Positions 8,399 to 17,671 are shown, counted from the first letter of the stretch. The stretch: DNA of 64,000 bases from Pelagihabitans sp947500445 (GCF_050589625.1 NZ_JBNGOP010000022.1:1-64000); one strand, 5' to 3'. Notes: generated by a model not told the origin, from the letters alone. Translations and numbers: made by a program.

Positions 8399-10150
8399 TT
8401 ACTTGTAGGGAATATAGTTGGCCCATTCCATAGGCGTAAAGGTATCCCCAATGCAATAGTTCAGGAGCTCTTTATATCCACTTTCACCGTTATCGGAATT
8501 GGTCATGATCATCATTCCGTCTCCCGTTTCCGGAAATAGGATCGAATAATGTTGAAACCCGTTTCCGTGACCAGCTTTGGTAAGGGCCGGCCCGAAAGGT
8601 GTTTCAAAATAAATCCATCCCAGGGCACAACTGAGATTAATATCATCATATCGGTCGGTTTCAACCAATCTTCCGGAACCAAAGTGTGTAAGGGAACGAA
8701 TACGTATTTGTGGTTTGAACAGTTCTTGATACGATGCTTTCGAAAGTACTTTTTGGTGAAGTACCGCCTCCATAAAACGAATATAATCGCCTGCGGTGGT
8801 TTCCAGGGTACTTCCCGATCGCGGTTCGTTGTCGGTATCTTTTTGATACCGCCTACCATCGGCCATATGCCCATAGGCAAAATCTTTTTCGAAGGCGGCC
8901 TGCCATTGGTAGGAAGAATTATGCATTTCCAACGGACCGAAAATAATGTCCTGGGCCAATTGTTCCAATCCTTTTCCGGTCAATTTTTCCAAAATTACCT
9001 GAAGGTAAACAAAACCTTCCCCGCTGTACCCGTAGGCCGCCCCCGGTGTGTTCCTGACGCGTAGCTTTCGGTCCGGTTCGTCAAACCTCCAGTTGGGAAA
9101 CCCAGTGGTGTGCGCCAAACACATTCGGGCCGTAATTTTATGATATCGACTATCCGCAAGCAAATCGGAATAATCGTCGTGCCACCGCGTAAGTGGTGTA
9201 TATTCCGGTAGCTTTTTTGGAAGATAGGACTCCAAAGGAGTGTCCAGATCGATGAGGCCTTCATCGACCAATTTCATGACCAACACACTAAACACCGCCT
9301 TGCTGAATGAGGCGCCGTAGATGTTGGTGCTATCGGTAAGTACCATTTTGTTGGGGTAGTCCTTGTAACCCGCCATATGTCGATATACCGCTTTGTTGTT
9401 ATTGAATATGGCAATGGCCATACCCTGAATGTCCGCTTCTTTTGCCAAGTGTTCTATTTTATAGGTTATGGAGTCTTTTGCGACGGTACTACCGTCCAAC
9501 CGGACCACATGCTCCTGGGATTGTGCTGCCATAGTGCCTAAAGTGAAAAGCGTTAAAAATAAGGTGATGGTCATTGCCATAGGCGTTTTTTTGAATCTTA
9601 GGAAAGGGATCGAGAAAGGATAATAACACTTTTCCGTTCGAAGGACATATACGATGTTTGCGATTACGATTCCGATACAGACCGGAACCGTTCCGATGAA
9701 GATGAAGAATCCCCATTTTTCTATGGTGACCAGACTTACAAAGGAAAGTATGGCCAAGAGCAGTGCCGTAATCTGAAAGTTAATGATCTTTACCCCATGT
9801 TGATCATAAACGGGGTTGTCTTCCCGTTTGTGTATCCATAAAAAAAGCGGAATCAAAACGTTGCATAACGGAATAAAAAAGCCCAATAACGGAGTGGCAT
9901 GCATTAGTAAGAGCCATTTTTTCTTGATGGTTTCCTCTTTGGGGTCGTTCAATGGGAGAAGGTCGGTTACCTCCAGTTCCAAGGCTGTTGCTAAAGTCTT
10001 TACCGTATTCAAGTGGGGCTGTACCGCTGCCTTTTCAATGCGTTGAATGGTGCGTACCGTAATATTGGTACGCTTTGAGAGTTCTTCTTGGGAAAGCCCC
10101 TTTACCTTTCTATAGTAGCGTAATCGTTCTGCGAGTGATGCATTGTCCAT
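8399..10150 (-). CDS. XRE HTH - DUF4870-like membrane region - serine hydrolase fusion
   Basis: A 583-residue single reading frame. Residues about 6-62 are an XRE-type DNA-binding domain (ERLRYYRKVKGLSQEELS, TVRTIQRIEK). Residues about 75-195 form a DUF4870-like membrane region (HATPLLGFFIPLCNVLIP, VKIINFQITALLLAIL). A further segment, MAMTITLFLTLFTLGTMAAQ, looks like the signal peptide of a formerly separate exported enzyme. From about 235 onward it is a class C beta-lactamase/penicillin-binding-type serine hydrolase with SxxK in GASFSKAV, YSGEGF at the second motif and HGNG at the third. ATG 10150 is chosen because the HTH begins there; the extra upstream residues are unrelated. Could be a membrane one-component sensor-regulator. 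Confidence 0.8.
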   Translation of the reverse strand: MDNASLAERLRYYRKVKGLSQEELSKRTNITVRTIQRIEKAAVQPHLNTVKTLATALELEVTDLLPLNDPKEETIKKKWLLLMHATPLLGFFIPLCNVLIPLFLWIHKREDNPVYDQHGVKIINFQITALLLAILSFVSLVTIEKWGFFIFIGTVPVCIGIVIANIVYVLRTEKCYYPFSIPFLRFKKTPMAMTITLFLTLFTLGTMAAQSQEHVVRLDGSTVAKDSITYKIEHLAKEADIQGMAIAIFNNNKAVYRHMAGYKDYPNKMVLTDSTNIYGASFSKAVFSVLVMKLVDEGLIDLDTPLESYLPKKLPEYTPLTRWHDDYSDLLADSRYHKITARMCLAHTTGFPNWRFDEPDRKLRVRNTPGAAYGYSGEGFVYLQVILEKLTGKGLEQLAQDIIFGPLEMHNSSYQWQAAFEKDFAYGHMADGRRYQKDTDNEPRSGSTLETTAGDYIRFMEAVLHQKVLSKASYQELFKPQIRIRSLTHFGSGRLVETDRYDDINLSCALGWIYFETPFGPALTKAGHGNGFQHYSILFPETGDGMMIMTNSDNGESGYKELLNYCIGDTFTPMEWANYIPYK

Positions 10151-10461
10151 TCTTTTCGTTTTTATTGATGAAACAAAACTACGCAACGCCGCTTGCATTA
10201 TACCCGACATTTAGATGTCATGTTACTGTCATTACCTTAAAAAGATGGGGTTTTCAATGATTTCTTTGGAATGATGACACTACTTTTTGAAATTTTAATG
10301 GATCGCTCCGCTAATTGGATAATAATAAAAATGATGGTAATCGGTATCCACAAATCGGAAAACAAATGAAAAGAAGGGCCAGTTTTGAGCACAAAAAAAG
10401 GAAGCTCTATTTAAGAAACTTCCTTTTGGGGATTGCACTCCCTACTGAAAACAAACAACTA
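10151..10461. other. Intergenic gap with terminator
   Basis: Upstream region of the HTH-hydrolase gene and downstream region of the mechanosensitive channel gene. It holds a short dyad GACATTTAGATGTC (about 10208-10221), immediately ahead of the HTH gene start region and a candidate operator, and a terminator at 10396-10427. Nothing else is recognised. Confidence 0.4.
10396..10427 (-). terminator. Terminator of the mechanosensitive channel gene
   Basis: On the minus strand AAAAGGAAG pairs with CTTCCTTTT, followed by a T-run (AAAAAAA on the plus strand at 10392-10399). It lies 35 bases after the stop codon at 10462. Confidence 0.75.
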
Positions 10462-11634
10462 CTAATTGTCGGTACTATTGAATTTTGCTAAAATGCGTTC
10501 CATTTGTTTGCCGGCCGCAGCTCTTCCCCCTAACCCAAAAGAAAGGGCTATGGTAACCGCTACCGTTCCTAAAGTAATGCCAAACGCAAGGTTGATAATG
10601 TTGTCGCCAATTCCCATGGTCTTTAGCCCCATGGCCAAAAACAGTGCTAGGATGCATACCCGAACGATCGAGGCTATAAAACCGCTATTGTGTTTGGCCA
10701 TAGCTTGATGGGCCAACGTAGCGATCCAATTTCCCAGCAACAGGATGACCAGTCCGAAAAGTACATTTCCCGCAATACCGGTCACCGTGTTTAAAACCTC
10801 GGTCAAGCGAACGAATTCCAGTTTTTCTATAGCGGTCATAAGCCCAAAAATAATGATGAAGAAATAGGCGATATTGGCCACAATGTTTGAAATGTCGACC
10901 GTACTTGACAAATTGCCCAAATTCATGTTTTTGAACAGCTTGTTCAACTGTAAACTCTGTAACAACTCCCGTAACAGCTGTGTTACAAACCGGCCGCCGA
11001 TCACAAAGAACATCATGATCAATACCGCCACCAGTATTTTTGGTATGGCCGCAAAAAATTGTTCGAGCATTTTTGTGGCCGGTTCCGAAATGGCCTCCAT
11101 ATTCAGTATGTTCAATGCCGCGATCAGTAATGGAATAAAAATGAAGATGAAAACTACTTTCTTTAAAATGCCGACCAGATCCAAGTTTTCCGGTAACCGT
11201 AGTTTTGGTACGAACTTTTGTAGTGTTTCCCCAGAAAGCCCTACCAATTCGGAGACAATTGTAGCAAGCATATAGCCAACATAAGTGACCAGTCCCGCAC
11301 CGATGATGTTGGGGATATATGTTAAAAAGCTATCGAGCAGGTTTTTTACCGGCTCCAAAACATTGGTCATACCAAGCTTTTCCAAAACTAACATGAACAC
11401 AAAGATCATGAGCAAGAAATAGACCAGTTTTCCTATAAATTTGGAAAGTGTAATTTTATCGGTACCCAGTTTTTCATCTACCTTGGTACGCTTAATGAGT
11501 TTGGTGATCAATCGCTTTATAAAACGGGCGATAAGCCACCCAATTACTAAAATGGCCAGCGCCGCCAGGGTGTTGGGTAAAAAATCTCCCGTCGCTTCCG
11601 TAAGTTTTTGTAATATGCCTTCTAAATGTTCCAT
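10462..11634 (-). CDS. Mechanosensitive ion channel family protein (TM-helix repeat type)
   Basis: A 390-residue inner-membrane protein with repeated conserved TM-helix units (Pfam TM_helix), for example LPNTLAALAILVIGWLIARFIKRLITKLI at residues about 20-48 and later VLFGLVILLLGNWIATLAHQA. It ends LAFGITLGTVAVTIALSFGLGGRAAAGKQME, the pore-lining glycine/alanine-rich helix of MscS-like proteins. It lacks the beta and alpha/beta cytoplasmic domains of canonical MscS, matching the CmpX-like subgroup. Probably involved in osmotic stress release or its regulation. Single-gene unit with its own terminator. Confidence 0.82.
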   Translation of the reverse strand: MEHLEGILQKLTEATGDFLPNTLAALAILVIGWLIARFIKRLITKLIKRTKVDEKLGTDKITLSKFIGKLVYFLLMIFVFMLVLEKLGMTNVLEPVKNLLDSFLTYIPNIIGAGLVTYVGYMLATIVSELVGLSGETLQKFVPKLRLPENLDLVGILKKVVFIFIFIPLLIAALNILNMEAISEPATKMLEQFFAAIPKILVAVLIMMFFVIGGRFVTQLLRELLQSLQLNKLFKNMNLGNLSSTVDISNIVANIAYFFIIIFGLMTAIEKLEFVRLTEVLNTVTGIAGNVLFGLVILLLGNWIATLAHQAMAKHNSGFIASIVRVCILALFLAMGLKTMGIGDNIINLAFGITLGTVAVTIALSFGLGGRAAAGKQMERILAKFNSTDN

Positions 11635-11750
11635 AGTAGTGTTTTTCTCGTTGGTTATGGATTAAGACACAGCTCGTTGATGAAAAGTCACTTTTTTACG
11701 ATATAAATCTTCCCAGGCCCTTTTGGGCGGACTATGTTCAATAATATTTT

Positions 11751-11758
11751 TACTTTTG
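11751..11758 (+). promoter_or_regulatory. Candidate -7 box for rocD
   Basis: TACTTTTG matches the Bacteroidota TAnnTTTG -7 consensus. A TTTTG at 11721-11725 could be the -33 element, although the 25-base spacing is longer than usual. It leaves a leader of about 100 bases before the rocD ATG at 11864. Confidence 0.4.
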
Positions 11759-11863
11759 TGTTCTTGAGTAGGGATGATTTCTCTCCCACGCTGAATTTTC
11801 GATACTTCGAAGGGAAAAAGGTGCAGAAGGAATTGCTGAAGTCTTATTTAAAGTAATTTTATC

Positions 11864-13147
11864 ATGTCTGTTTTAGAAAGCATTTCTTCTAGCGAAGCCA
11901 TCGCATTGGAAGAAAAACACGGAGCACACAACTATCATCCGTTACCGGTCGTATTAAGCAAAGGTAAAGGCGTTTACGTATGGGACGTAGAAGGAAACAA
12001 ATACTACGATTTTCTTTCGGCCTATTCTGCGGTAAACCAAGGGCATGGTCATCCACAAATTATCGGGGCCTTAACGGAACAGGCCCAAAAATTGACCCTT
12101 ACCTCGAGGGCATTTTACAATGATCTTCTCGGGAAATATGAAAAGTACGTGACCGAGTATTTCGGTTTTGACAAGGTTTTGCCCATGAACACGGGCGCAG
12201 AAGCGGTGGAAACCGCTATTAAACTTGCCCGAAAGTGGGGGTATGAAAAAAAGGGGATACCTGAAGGTCAGGCTAAAATAATAGTATGCCACAATAACTT
12301 TCACGGTCGTACGGTCACCATCATTTCCGCATCCAACGACCCTGTGGCCACGAACAATTTTGGACCGTTTACACCAGGGATCGTTTCGATACCTTATGAT
12401 GATATAACGGCCTTGCGATCGGAATTGAAAGATGCCAACGTTGCGGCATTTTTGGTAGAACCGATTCAGGGAGAAGCAGGGGTCTATACGCCTGATCTGG
12501 ATTATCTAAAAAATGCCGCCGAACTCTGCCGGTCGAACAACGTGCTGTTCATTGCCGATGAGGTACAAACGGGAATCGCCCGTACGGGAAGGTTGTTGGC
12601 CACTTGTGGAAACTGCAGTTGCACCGATAAAAACTGCAGCGGTACGCCGGAGGTAAAGCCCGATGTACTGATATTGGGCAAGGCCATTTCCGGTGGCGTT
12701 TTTCCAGTTTCCGCGGTACTTGCCAATGATGCCGTAATGGAAGTCATTACACCCGGTACGCATGGTTCCACTTTTGGCGGAAACCCTTTGGCCTGTGCGG
12801 TCGCCATAGCTGCGTTGGAAGTCGTCAGGTCCGAAGATCTGGCCGGTAATGCGGAGCGGTTGGGCATTATTTTCAGAAATGAAATGCAAGCCTTGGTGGA
12901 TAAAACGGATCTGGTGAAACTGGTGCGGGGAAAAGGACTTTTGAACGCCATCGTAATCAACGATACTGAAGACAGTTCCACGGCCTGGGACATCTGCATG
13001 GCCTTGAAGCAAAATGGTCTGTTGGCGAAACCGACCCATGGGAATATCATCCGCTTTGCACCGCCCTTGGTCATGACCGAAACGGAGCTAAGGGAATGTG
13101 TTGCCATAATTGCCAAAACCCTGGAAACGTTCGAGAAAACGAGATAA
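11864..13147 (+). CDS. rocD: Ornithine--oxo-acid transaminase
   Basis: A 427-residue class III PLP aminotransferase that converts ornithine and 2-oxoglutarate to glutamate semialdehyde and glutamate. Seen: the PLP phosphate-binding MNTGAEAVETAIKLARKWGY, the FHGRTVTIISAS loop, the PLP-pairing aspartate in FIADEVQTGIARTG, and the Schiff-base lysine in LILGKAISGG. A cysteine-bearing insert (TCGNCSCTDKNCSG) sits between the Asp and Lys motifs; this insert is typical of Bacteroidota RocD and could bind a metal. Single gene followed by a strong terminator. Confidence 0.92.
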   Translation: MSVLESISSSEAIALEEKHGAHNYHPLPVVLSKGKGVYVWDVEGNKYYDFLSAYSAVNQGHGHPQIIGALTEQAQKLTLTSRAFYNDLLGKYEKYVTEYFGFDKVLPMNTGAEAVETAIKLARKWGYEKKGIPEGQAKIIVCHNNFHGRTVTIISASNDPVATNNFGPFTPGIVSIPYDDITALRSELKDANVAAFLVEPIQGEAGVYTPDLDYLKNAAELCRSNNVLFIADEVQTGIARTGRLLATCGNCSCTDKNCSGTPEVKPDVLILGKAISGGVFPVSAVLANDAVMEVITPGTHGSTFGGNPLACAVAIAALEVVRSEDLAGNAERLGIIFRNEMQALVDKTDLVKLVRGKGLLNAIVINDTEDSSTAWDICMALKQNGLLAKPTHGNIIRFAPPLVMTETELRECVAIIAKTLETFEKTR

Positions 13148-13180
13148 GCCTTGGGATATCGGCCGGTAATTAGCCCCAAT

Positions 13181-13214
13181 AAAAAAACCTCCGAAAAACT
13201 TCGGAGGTTTTTTT
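13181..13214. terminator. Bidirectional terminator between rocD and the CCC-motif genes
   Basis: AAAAAAACCTCCGAA pairs with TTCGGAGGTTTTTTT around a short loop. A-run and T-run on both sides let it serve the convergent rocD (+) and the 13232 gene (-). Confidence 0.88.
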
Positions 13215-13231
13215 ATTGCTTCCCGAAGGGA

Positions 13232-13534
13232 TTAGAATCCACCTTCCGCAGCGACAAGGGCCACGATTACACCAAAGTAAAGGATGATGAAAATAATACC
13301 TATCAGGGAAAGCGCCAGTCCGATATAGGAAAGCACACGCCCTGTTTTTACATCACTATAGCCCATATACCGATGGGGTTCGAGCTGATAGATCCGTTCC
13401 GCTTTTTTTGCGTTGGAAAGACCGATAAAGCTGAAGATGGCCGCAAAGGGACCACAGCAGACGAATACCAATACTACCGACAATATACCAAAGATGAGGG
13501 CATTGCTGGCACCAGGTAGGGTTTCTTGATTCAT
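13232..13534 (-). CDS. CCC-motif membrane protein
   Basis: A 100-residue protein with two or three membrane helices, resembling the DUF4190/'CCC motif membrane protein' family of Bacteroidota. Seen: NALIFGILSVVLVFVCCGPFAAIFSFIGLSNAKKAE, then a linker with YRM.YSDVKTGRVLSYIGLALS. The family's Cys triplet is reduced here to CCG. It is a paralogue of the next gene upstream (13548), sharing the helix-AKKAERIY/SKSEKIY-helix layout, which suggests tandem duplication. Function unknown. Confidence 0.75.
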   Translation of the reverse strand: MNQETLPGASNALIFGILSVVLVFVCCGPFAAIFSFIGLSNAKKAERIYQLEPHRYMGYSDVKTGRVLSYIGLALSLIGIIFIILYFGVIVALVAAEGGF

Positions 13535-13547
13535 AGGATATTTGGTT

Positions 13548-13874
13548 TTACTCTTCTATACCGTATTGTTCCAAAATTTCTCTGGATTGTTGCATGGCTG
13601 CTTCCCAATCTCCTGAGGCAAATACATAAATGAACCGGACTATCATTAAAATAGATAGAACCAACGCAATAAGGGCGATAATTTTTCCCGTCTTTATTTG
13701 CTTTATATTAGTGTACAACTCAGGATTACTAGCGTATATTTTTTCTGATTTCGAAGCTAGAAACACCGCAATTCCGGCCGGTATGACACCAGCACCTGCA
13801 AAGCAACAGCATAAATATCCCAAAATTCCTAAGACGATAATAATCGTTTCATTAGGTAGTTTTTGTTGTTCCAT
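13548..13874 (-). CDS. CCC-motif membrane protein
   Basis: A 108-residue membrane protein of the same family as the downstream neighbour; it keeps the CCC triplet (ILGYLCCCFAGAGVIPAGIAVFLASKSEKIY) and the conserved KQIKTGKIIALIALVLS second helix. It lies 13 bases ahead of its paralogue and 12 bases after the DUF2752 gene, so all three are one operon. The function of the family is unknown; such genes commonly neighbour DUF2752. Confidence 0.8.
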   Translation of the reverse strand: MEQQKLPNETIIIVLGILGYLCCCFAGAGVIPAGIAVFLASKSEKIYASNPELYTNIKQIKTGKIIALIALVLSILMIVRFIYVFASGDWEAAMQQSREILEQYGIEE

Positions 13875-13886
13875 AATAAAAAGGGT

Positions 13887-14192
13887 TTAGTTGAATATTT
13901 TTAATAAAAAATTCCCCAAAATCAGCGCTACCGAGCTGATCATAAGGGTGTTTATGATACTATTGGCGTGTTTTATTTTAACGAAAAGGTTTAAAAAAAG
14001 GACCAATGCGAGCGGTATCAGGGTAACCATGCCAGGGTACATCTGGGCCGAAGCAACAAAGTCTCCCCGCAACAAAAAGGCGGCCGAACGTTGCAGACCG
14101 CAACCGGGACAATCAAAACCAAAGAGTTTCTTTGTCATGCACGGAAGCATAAAATCTTCAAGGGCCCAAACTAGGAATAACAACTTCATCAT
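13887..14192 (-). CDS. DUF2752 membrane protein
   Basis: A 101-residue protein with the DUF2752 hallmark FGFDCPGCGLQRSAAFLLRGDF (Cys-Pro-x-Cys-Gly-x-x-R) followed by two membrane helices. Start: MM at 14192 is used; the second Met is equally possible. It begins a three-gene operon with two CCC-motif proteins, an association common in Flavobacteriia. The conserved Cys pair could bind a metal or be redox active, but no function is established. Confidence 0.82.
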   Translation of the reverse strand: MMKLLFLVWALEDFMLPCMTKKLFGFDCPGCGLQRSAAFLLRGDFVASAQMYPGMVTLIPLALVLFLNLFVKIKHANSIINTLMISSVALILGNFLLKIFN

Positions 14193-14249
14193 GCCGTTCG
14201 CAGATTTTCGTGAAAAATACCATTAATTTTATGGAATAAAAACAAAACG

Positions 14250-14798
14250 ATGGGTGTTTTTCATATTGGTGACCGGGTAGAGACCATAGACGATACGATC
14301 AAAGGTACTGTTGTTGCGGTCGAGGGACCGGAAATCACCATTGAGAGCGACGAAGGTTTCCCTTTGCGATATGCGGCAGACGAGCTCCTTAAAATAACGG
14401 ACGGTAATACCTTAAAAGTAACCAATTGGGAAGTGGCACGGATAAAACGGGAAAAAGAACCTAGCGGTAAAAAGCACCGACCAAAAGTACCCGCAAAACA
14501 GCGGAACGCCCCTGCTATGGTCATCGATCTTCATATAAACAAACTACTGCCCTCTTCAAAAGGAATGTCGAATTTTGATATTTTGGACCTACAGGTGGCC
14601 ACCGCGAAACGTCAATTGGATTTTGCGATTGGAAAGCGAATTCAAAAAGTAGTGTTTATTCACGGTGTAGGGGAGGGCGTTTTAAAACAGGAACTGTACA
14701 CCTTGTTCCGCAGGTACGACAACATTCGTTTTTATGATGCGGACTACGCGCAGTATGGATTGGGTGCCACAGAAGTGTACTGTTATCAAAATGCCTGA
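14250..14798 (+). CDS. DUF2027/Smr domain protein
   Basis: A 182-residue cytoplasmic protein. The N-terminal half (MGVFHIGDRVETIDD..VVAVEGPEITIES) is the small beta-barrel typical of the MutS2-related DUF2027 proteins; the C-terminal half is an Smr domain with the signature DLHINKLLP and VVFIHGVGEGVLKQEL (HGxGxGxL-type loop), associated with nicking endonuclease or RNA-cleaving activity in MutS2 and other Smr proteins. It is shorter than most DUF2027-Smr proteins, which carry a longer central region. Divergent from the DUF2752 operon. Confidence 0.82.
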   Translation: MGVFHIGDRVETIDDTIKGTVVAVEGPEITIESDEGFPLRYAADELLKITDGNTLKVTNWEVARIKREKEPSGKKHRPKVPAKQRNAPAMVIDLHINKLLPSSKGMSNFDILDLQVATAKRQLDFAIGKRIQKVVFIHGVGEGVLKQELYTLFRRYDNIRFYDADYAQYGLGATEVYCYQNA

Positions 14799-14867
14799 GT
14801 TTTTAGCAGGGCGATCAAAAAATGGTATATCCTTTCGGGGCCTTCCCTAAAATATTATCGGACTTAC

Positions 14868-15878
14868 CTATCCGCTTATTGTAGTGACCGTTCCGAAAGC
14901 AATGTTCGGTACAACATCCAAGGTAACATCGCTGCCCCCTTCCGTATTGCTTTGTAAAACGAGCGTTACATCGGTCAAGGTAATGGTGTGGGTAAAGGTG
15001 ATCACTCCTTCCGAATCCGGTGCGTTTTCAATGGTACTGACCGATATGGTGCCCGCGGTAGCGGTATAATCGCCGACTACGATATCGGCGTCCATAGCGG
15101 TGCTACAGACCAGTTCTTCTGTAACCAGTTCCGACAGAACGATGTTTGTAAAGGAGGCTTCGGTACCGATTTCGGCCGTTCTGGGGTTGTCACCTGTTGC
15201 CGCATTGGCAAGCAGTGCCGTGGATAACGTTAAACGGATAAATTCATCGTTTGCGGTTTTGTACAGCGGTATCTGGCCCGAGCTGGCATCGCAACTGGCA
15301 ACGGTAGCCGCCTCATAATTGGAGAAGGGGACCTCCAAACTGGCACTATTTAGGGTTTCCGTAGTGAAATTTCCGTATTCAAGGGTCGACAGGTCCGTCA
15401 GGCGTTGTTCCTGATCGTTCAATAAGGACAGATCGGTGATGGAGATGGAATGGATATAGGTCTTGGTCGTCTCCGTCGTTTGCGTTACATTGGATGCGAT
15501 GGATACCGTTCCCCCGGTGGCAGCATTCTCTTTTACCACGGTAGGTTCCAGGGCGGGTACCTCATTGCAAAAATAATCTTTATTAACGGTCCCTGAAAAA
15601 AAACGATAGGTTAGGGAGGGGGTGCCCGTTGCGGAAAGGTCGCCATTGGTGCTTCCCTCTGCCGTAGTGGCGTTGGCGAACTGTCCGGCGGCCAAGGTCA
15701 ACAACAATGCCTCGTCTTCCAAAATTTTAAATAGAAAGGTGGTTGCCAGTTTTTCATCCGATGTCGATCCGCAAAACTGGGCGTCGGTCTCGTCAAAATT
15801 GATTTCCTCTATTTGAATGTCGCCATCATCGCAGGAAAAAAAGAGGATTAGGAGGCTAAATGTTAACAATTGTCTCAT
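14868..15878 (-). CDS. Hypothetical lipoprotein
   Basis: A 336-residue lipoprotein: the signal peptide MRQLLTFSLLILFFSC ends at the lipid-modified cysteine and is followed by acidic DDGDIQIEE, like many flavobacterial surface lipoproteins. The mature part has two similar halves that each contain an N-terminal Cys (DAQFCGSTSDEKLATTFLFKIL; ASCDASSGQIPLYKTANDEFIRLTL), repeated 'TTTE/TIS...ITFTHTITLTDVTL' beta strands and no catalytic motif, so it looks like a duplicated beta-sandwich. I do not recognise a named family. It stands alone between Smr and the desulfurase. Confidence 0.7.
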   Translation of the reverse strand: MRQLLTFSLLILFFSCDDGDIQIEEINFDETDAQFCGSTSDEKLATTFLFKILEDEALLLTLAAGQFANATTAEGSTNGDLSATGTPSLTYRFFSGTVNKDYFCNEVPALEPTVVKENAATGGTVSIASNVTQTTETTKTYIHSISITDLSLLNDQEQRLTDLSTLEYGNFTTETLNSASLEVPFSNYEAATVASCDASSGQIPLYKTANDEFIRLTLSTALLANAATGDNPRTAEIGTEASFTNIVLSELVTEELVCSTAMDADIVVGDYTATAGTISVSTIENAPDSEGVITFTHTITLTDVTLVLQSNTEGGSDVTLDVVPNIAFGTVTTISG

Positions 15879-15969
15879 GAAATCAAATTTAAACCAAATT
15901 CCCTTTTACGCCTAGGTGTATTGGATAGAAATTAACTTTATTTGGGTTATTTTTGGGAAAAGAATACGC

Positions 15970-17130
15970 ATGTCGGTGCCAGAAAAAAAAGTTTATTTGG
16001 ATAATGCGGCTACCACAAGGGTAAGGGAGACCGTAATCGCAAAAATGCAAGAAGCGCTCACCCATGCCTACGGTAATCCTTCTTCGTCACACGGGTTTGG
16101 TAGAACAGCAAAAACGGCCATAGAAACGGCACGAAAGACCATAGCCCGATACATTGGTGCGCATCCTTCCGAAATCGTTTTTACCTCGGGCGGTACAGAA
16201 GCCGATAACATGATCTTAAGAAGCGCTGTGCGCGATTTGGAGGTGCGCCACATTATTACCAGCAAAATAGAGCACCATGCCGTTTTGCATACCGTGGCCG
16301 ATTTGGAAGCACAATACGGCATTTCGGTATCTTACGTAGATTTGGATGCGCGCGGCAATCCCGAAATGGACCATTTGGAAACCCTTTTGCAAGGGAACGA
16401 TGCTAAGACGCTCGTTAGTCTGATGCACGTAAACAATGAGGTGGGAAACATTGCGCCCATCGCTCAAATTGCAAATAGCTGTCGGGCGCACGGTGCGCTG
16501 TTCCATTCCGACACGGTGCAGTCCATAGGACATTTTGAATGGGACGTTCAACAGGTCCCCATCGATTTTATGGCCGCCGCGGCGCATAAATTTCACGGCC
16601 CTAAAGGAGTGGGCTTTGCGTTCATAAGAAAGAATTCCGGAATAAAACCCTTTATTTCGGGAGGGTCGCAGGAAAGAGGTATCCGCGGGGGTACCGAGGC
16701 GATGCACAATATCGTGGGGCTGGAAACCGCTTTTATAGAAGCCTACGAGCACCTGACGGCAGAACGGGACTATGTTTCTGAACTAAAACGCTATTTTATC
16801 CATGAACTTGGGAACGCCGTTCCCGGTGTATTTTTTAACGGACACTCGGGGGATATGGAAAAGAGTACCTACACCTTGGTGAATGTTTGTTTGCCGATAG
16901 CGGCCCAAAAAGCGTTGCTGTTACTTTTTCATCTCGATATTAAGGGAATCGCCTGTTCCAAAGGGAGTGCATGCCAATCCGGAAGTGATGCGGGCTCCCA
17001 TGTATTGGCGGAACTGCAGACAGCGGAGGCGCGACAACGCCCTTCGATACGATTTTCCTTCTCAAAATACAATACCAAGGAGGAATTGGATTATGTAGTG
17101 GCCGTTTTGAAGGATTTTATAGCGAATTGA
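15970..17130 (+). CDS. Cysteine desulfurase (class V aminotransferase, NifS/IscS type)
   Basis: A 386-residue PLP enzyme that releases sulfur from cysteine for Fe-S clusters and tRNA thiolation. Seen: YLDNAATTRV at the N-terminus, FTSGGTEADNMIL, the PLP lysine in AAAHKFHGPKGVGF, RGGTEAMHNIVG, and the persulfide cysteine in GIACSKGSACQSGSD. ATG 15970 is preferred to the frame's earlier ATG because homologues begin just before YLDNAATT. Which of the Nif/Isc lineages it belongs to cannot be fixed; no iscU or other Fe-S genes are adjacent. Confidence 0.9.
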   Translation: MSVPEKKVYLDNAATTRVRETVIAKMQEALTHAYGNPSSSHGFGRTAKTAIETARKTIARYIGAHPSEIVFTSGGTEADNMILRSAVRDLEVRHIITSKIEHHAVLHTVADLEAQYGISVSYVDLDARGNPEMDHLETLLQGNDAKTLVSLMHVNNEVGNIAPIAQIANSCRAHGALFHSDTVQSIGHFEWDVQQVPIDFMAAAAHKFHGPKGVGFAFIRKNSGIKPFISGGSQERGIRGGTEAMHNIVGLETAFIEAYEHLTAERDYVSELKRYFIHELGNAVPGVFFNGHSGDMEKSTYTLVNVCLPIAAQKALLLLFHLDIKGIACSKGSACQSGSDAGSHVLAELQTAEARQRPSIRFSFSKYNTKEELDYVVAVLKDFIAN

Positions 17131-17257
17131 CGGGCGTGCGGAAAGTGGCTAACCTTATAATGGTATCGGAACCGATACCCGGTGCTTGTTACGGTAGCCG
17201 TAGACCGAGTGTACATACCATATATAGTCTCAAAAAATAGTTGCGAAAAACGGAAGA

Positions 17258-17656
17258 ATGGCGGGAGAGAACGATGTATCCAAATTGCTTCAGGGGATGT
17301 CTCCCAAATTAAACAAAGGCTCCTATGTATTTACTACCGTAGCGGCAACAAGCGAAAATATCGATAGCAACGATACCATTTGTCAATTTAAGGAAGAAGA
17401 GGGAATTACCGTTATTATGAAAAAGGAAAGGGCCGACGCCCTAGGCTTGTCCTATGATTATGTTGCGGCATGGATCACGCTTAGCGTTCATTCCTCCTTG
17501 CATGCTATCGGTTTGACCGCTGCGTTTTCAAGCGCCCTATCAAAGAACGGCATTAGCTGCAATGTCATTTCCGGATATTATCACGATCATATTTTTGTTC
17601 CCGAAAACGAAAGTGAAGCGGCCATGAAGGTACTAAGGAAAATTAGCGATAATTAA
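17258..17656 (+). CDS. ACT domain-containing protein
   Basis: A 132-residue small cytoplasmic protein with the ACT-like layout of the DUF2241/ACT_7 family: LLQGMSPKLNKGSYVFTT at the N-terminus, EEEGITVIMKKERAD, then WITLSVHSSLHAIGLTAAFSSALSKNGISCNVISGYYHDHIFVP. The last block is the diagnostic second ACT repeat. Such proteins probably bind an amino acid; no partner enzyme is adjacent. It is followed by palindromic repeat copy B. Confidence 0.85.
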   Translation: MAGENDVSKLLQGMSPKLNKGSYVFTTVAATSENIDSNDTICQFKEEEGITVIMKKERADALGLSYDYVAAWITLSVHSSLHAIGLTAAFSSALSKNGISCNVISGYYHDHIFVPENESEAAMKVLRKISDN

Positions 17657-17671
17657 AATTACAAACCGCTA

